64,000 nt of DNA from Acidocella sp. KAb 2-4 (lineage in GTDB: Bacteria; Pseudomonadota; Alphaproteobacteria; Acetobacterales; Acetobacteraceae). Position 1 is the stretch's first letter. Each line of letters begins with the position of its first letter. The position numbers and the translations under genes are program-made. The stretch lies in NCBI RefSeq assembly GCF_020567705.1, contig NZ_JAJDJU010000012.1:1-64000 (forward strand). The letters are read 5' to 3'. Positions 63,302 to 64,000 of this stretch are shown here, one piece after another. The notes beneath the pieces are model-generated. The model saw only the letters and a program-made list of their open reading frames with translations. It was not told the DNA's origin and ran no database searches.

Positions 63302-64000
63302 AGGCCGAGGCATCCCTGGCGGCGAGGTGGAAGCGTAGGCGCCGGTAATAATCCAGCGGGTCCTTGGGCGTGACCATCGCGCCTTCCGGGGTGTTCAGCC
63401 AGTCATACAGCCGGGTGAGCAGAAAGCGCATCGCCGCGCCCTGGGCCAGCACCGGCAGCGCCGCCTGCTCGGCGCCCGAGAGCGCGCGATGCGCCATATA
63501 GCCGCGCAGCAGCGCACGCGATTTGGTGATGTTGAACGAGAAATCGCGCTCGAAGCACCAGGCGTTGAGGCAGACCGCGACATCGTAGGCGTAGAGATCG
63601 GTGCAGGCGAAATAGAAATCGATCAGCCCGGAAATCTCGCCATTCAGGAAGAACACGTTATCGGGGAACAGATCGGCATGGATATGCCCCACCGGCAGAT
63701 CGCGCGGCCAGGCGGCGGTGATGCCGGCCAGCCAGGCGCTCAGCTCGCCGCCCAGCCCGGCCTGCACGCTATCGGCCTGCGGCAGGCATTTCTGCAAGAG
63801 CGGCTCCCAGCTATCGGGGCCAAGCCCGTTGCGGCGGGTGGGCGCGAAGCCCTGCCCGGCCAGATGCAGCTTGGCCAGCGCCGCGCCCAGCGGCTCGCAA
63901 TGCTCCACCAAAATCCGGCGCGGCCACACGCCGGGCAGGAAGGTGGTGATGGCGGCGATCTTCCCGGCCAGCGGGTTGAGGTTCTGGCCGTCACGCGCGC
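63291..64000 (-). CDS. thrB: Homoserine kinase ThrB, APH-fold type (partial, runs off the window)
   Basis: The 3' part of the gene, about 236 codons; the start lies beyond 64000. It has the aminoglycoside-phosphotransferase catalytic loop [13 protein letters not shown] and the metal-binding GLIDFYFAC, with [24 protein letters not shown] upstream, as in alphaproteobacterial ThrB. It phosphorylates homoserine in threonine synthesis. It precedes rnhA with an overlap, a linkage often seen in alphaproteobacteria. Confidence 0.88.
   Translation of the reverse strand, partial: ARDGQNLNPLAGKIAAITTFLPGVWPRRILVEHCEPLGAALAKLHLAGQGFAPTRRNGLGPDSWEPLLQKCLPQADSVQAGLGGELSAWLAGITAAWPRDLPVGHIHADLFPDNVFFLNGEISGLIDFYFACTDLYAYDVAVCLNAWCFERDFSFNITKSRALLRGYMAHRALSGAEQAALPVLAQGAAMRFLLTRLYDWLNTPEGAMVTPKDPLDYYRRLRFHLAARDASAYGL

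Noticed and set aside
1-64000. tRNA, rRNA genes and CRISPR arrays
   Set aside because: No T-loop GGTTCGA-type context with cloverleaf pairing, no rRNA sequence and no regularly spaced short repeats were seen by eye; a covariance-model scan was not possible.

Overview
The window looks like a chromosomal segment of an alphaproteobacterium, most likely an acidophile-type member of the Acetobacteraceae (Acidocella/Acidiphilium-like). This is inferred from the high GC content, a class II DAHP synthase, an APH-fold homoserine kinase, tightly coupled genes with ATGA/GTGA overlaps, and the type of integrase and insertion-sequence remnants. No rRNA, tRNA or CRISPR array was seen.

Layout. 0.2-12.3 kb: a complete kdp potassium-uptake operon on the minus strand (27-aa micro-ORF, kdpF, A, B, C, D, E). 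Downstream lies a P-type cation ATPase, then a 972-bp direct repeat carrying a second, truncated kdpE'-kdpD' pair that runs into an integrase remnant. 12.3-16.9 kb: a lower-GC accessory patch with an acyltransferase-3 protein, an ArnT/PMT-like glycosyltransferase and a decayed transposase. 16.9-19.4 kb: a minus-strand operon of a small membrane protein, a chemoreceptor and a SCO-type copper chaperone. 19.7-25.9 kb: a complete 3-hydroxybenzoate/gentisate catabolic operon (gentisate dioxygenase, fumarylpyruvate hydrolase, maleylpyruvate isomerase, 3-hydroxybenzoate 6-hydroxylase, aromatic-acid transporter) with a divergent LysR regulator and inverted repeats between them. 26-27.3 kb: an MgtC/DUF4010 membrane protein.

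27.7-34.6 kb: a tightly coupled six-gene minus-strand operon of three glycosyltransferases, an ABC exporter, an outer-membrane protein and a histidine phosphatase. It looks like a complete glycoconjugate synthesis and export route whose product I cannot name. 35.0-42.4 kb: an envelope/secreted-protein cluster with two outer-membrane beta-barrels, a DUF6502-like protein, a DUF5666-like protein with a 12-residue Gly repeat, three Gly-rich or otherwise unrecognised exported proteins, and a glycine-zipper lipoprotein. These two regions are the best candidates for an undescribed system.

43-47.2 kb: a SulP anion transporter with a structured 5' leader, an aldo/keto reductase and an IS3-family element. 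47.3-64 kb: mostly housekeeping genes (glycerophosphodiester phosphodiesterase, glutathione reductase, DAHP synthase, nicotinate phosphoribosyltransferase, NAD synthetase, SNF2 helicase, sulfotransferase, TrpS, MurJ, CHAP lipoprotein, O6-alkylguanine transferase, quinone oxidoreductase, PAP2 phosphatase, RNase HI and a partial homoserine kinase). Product names rest on motifs and remembered family features; no database search was run.
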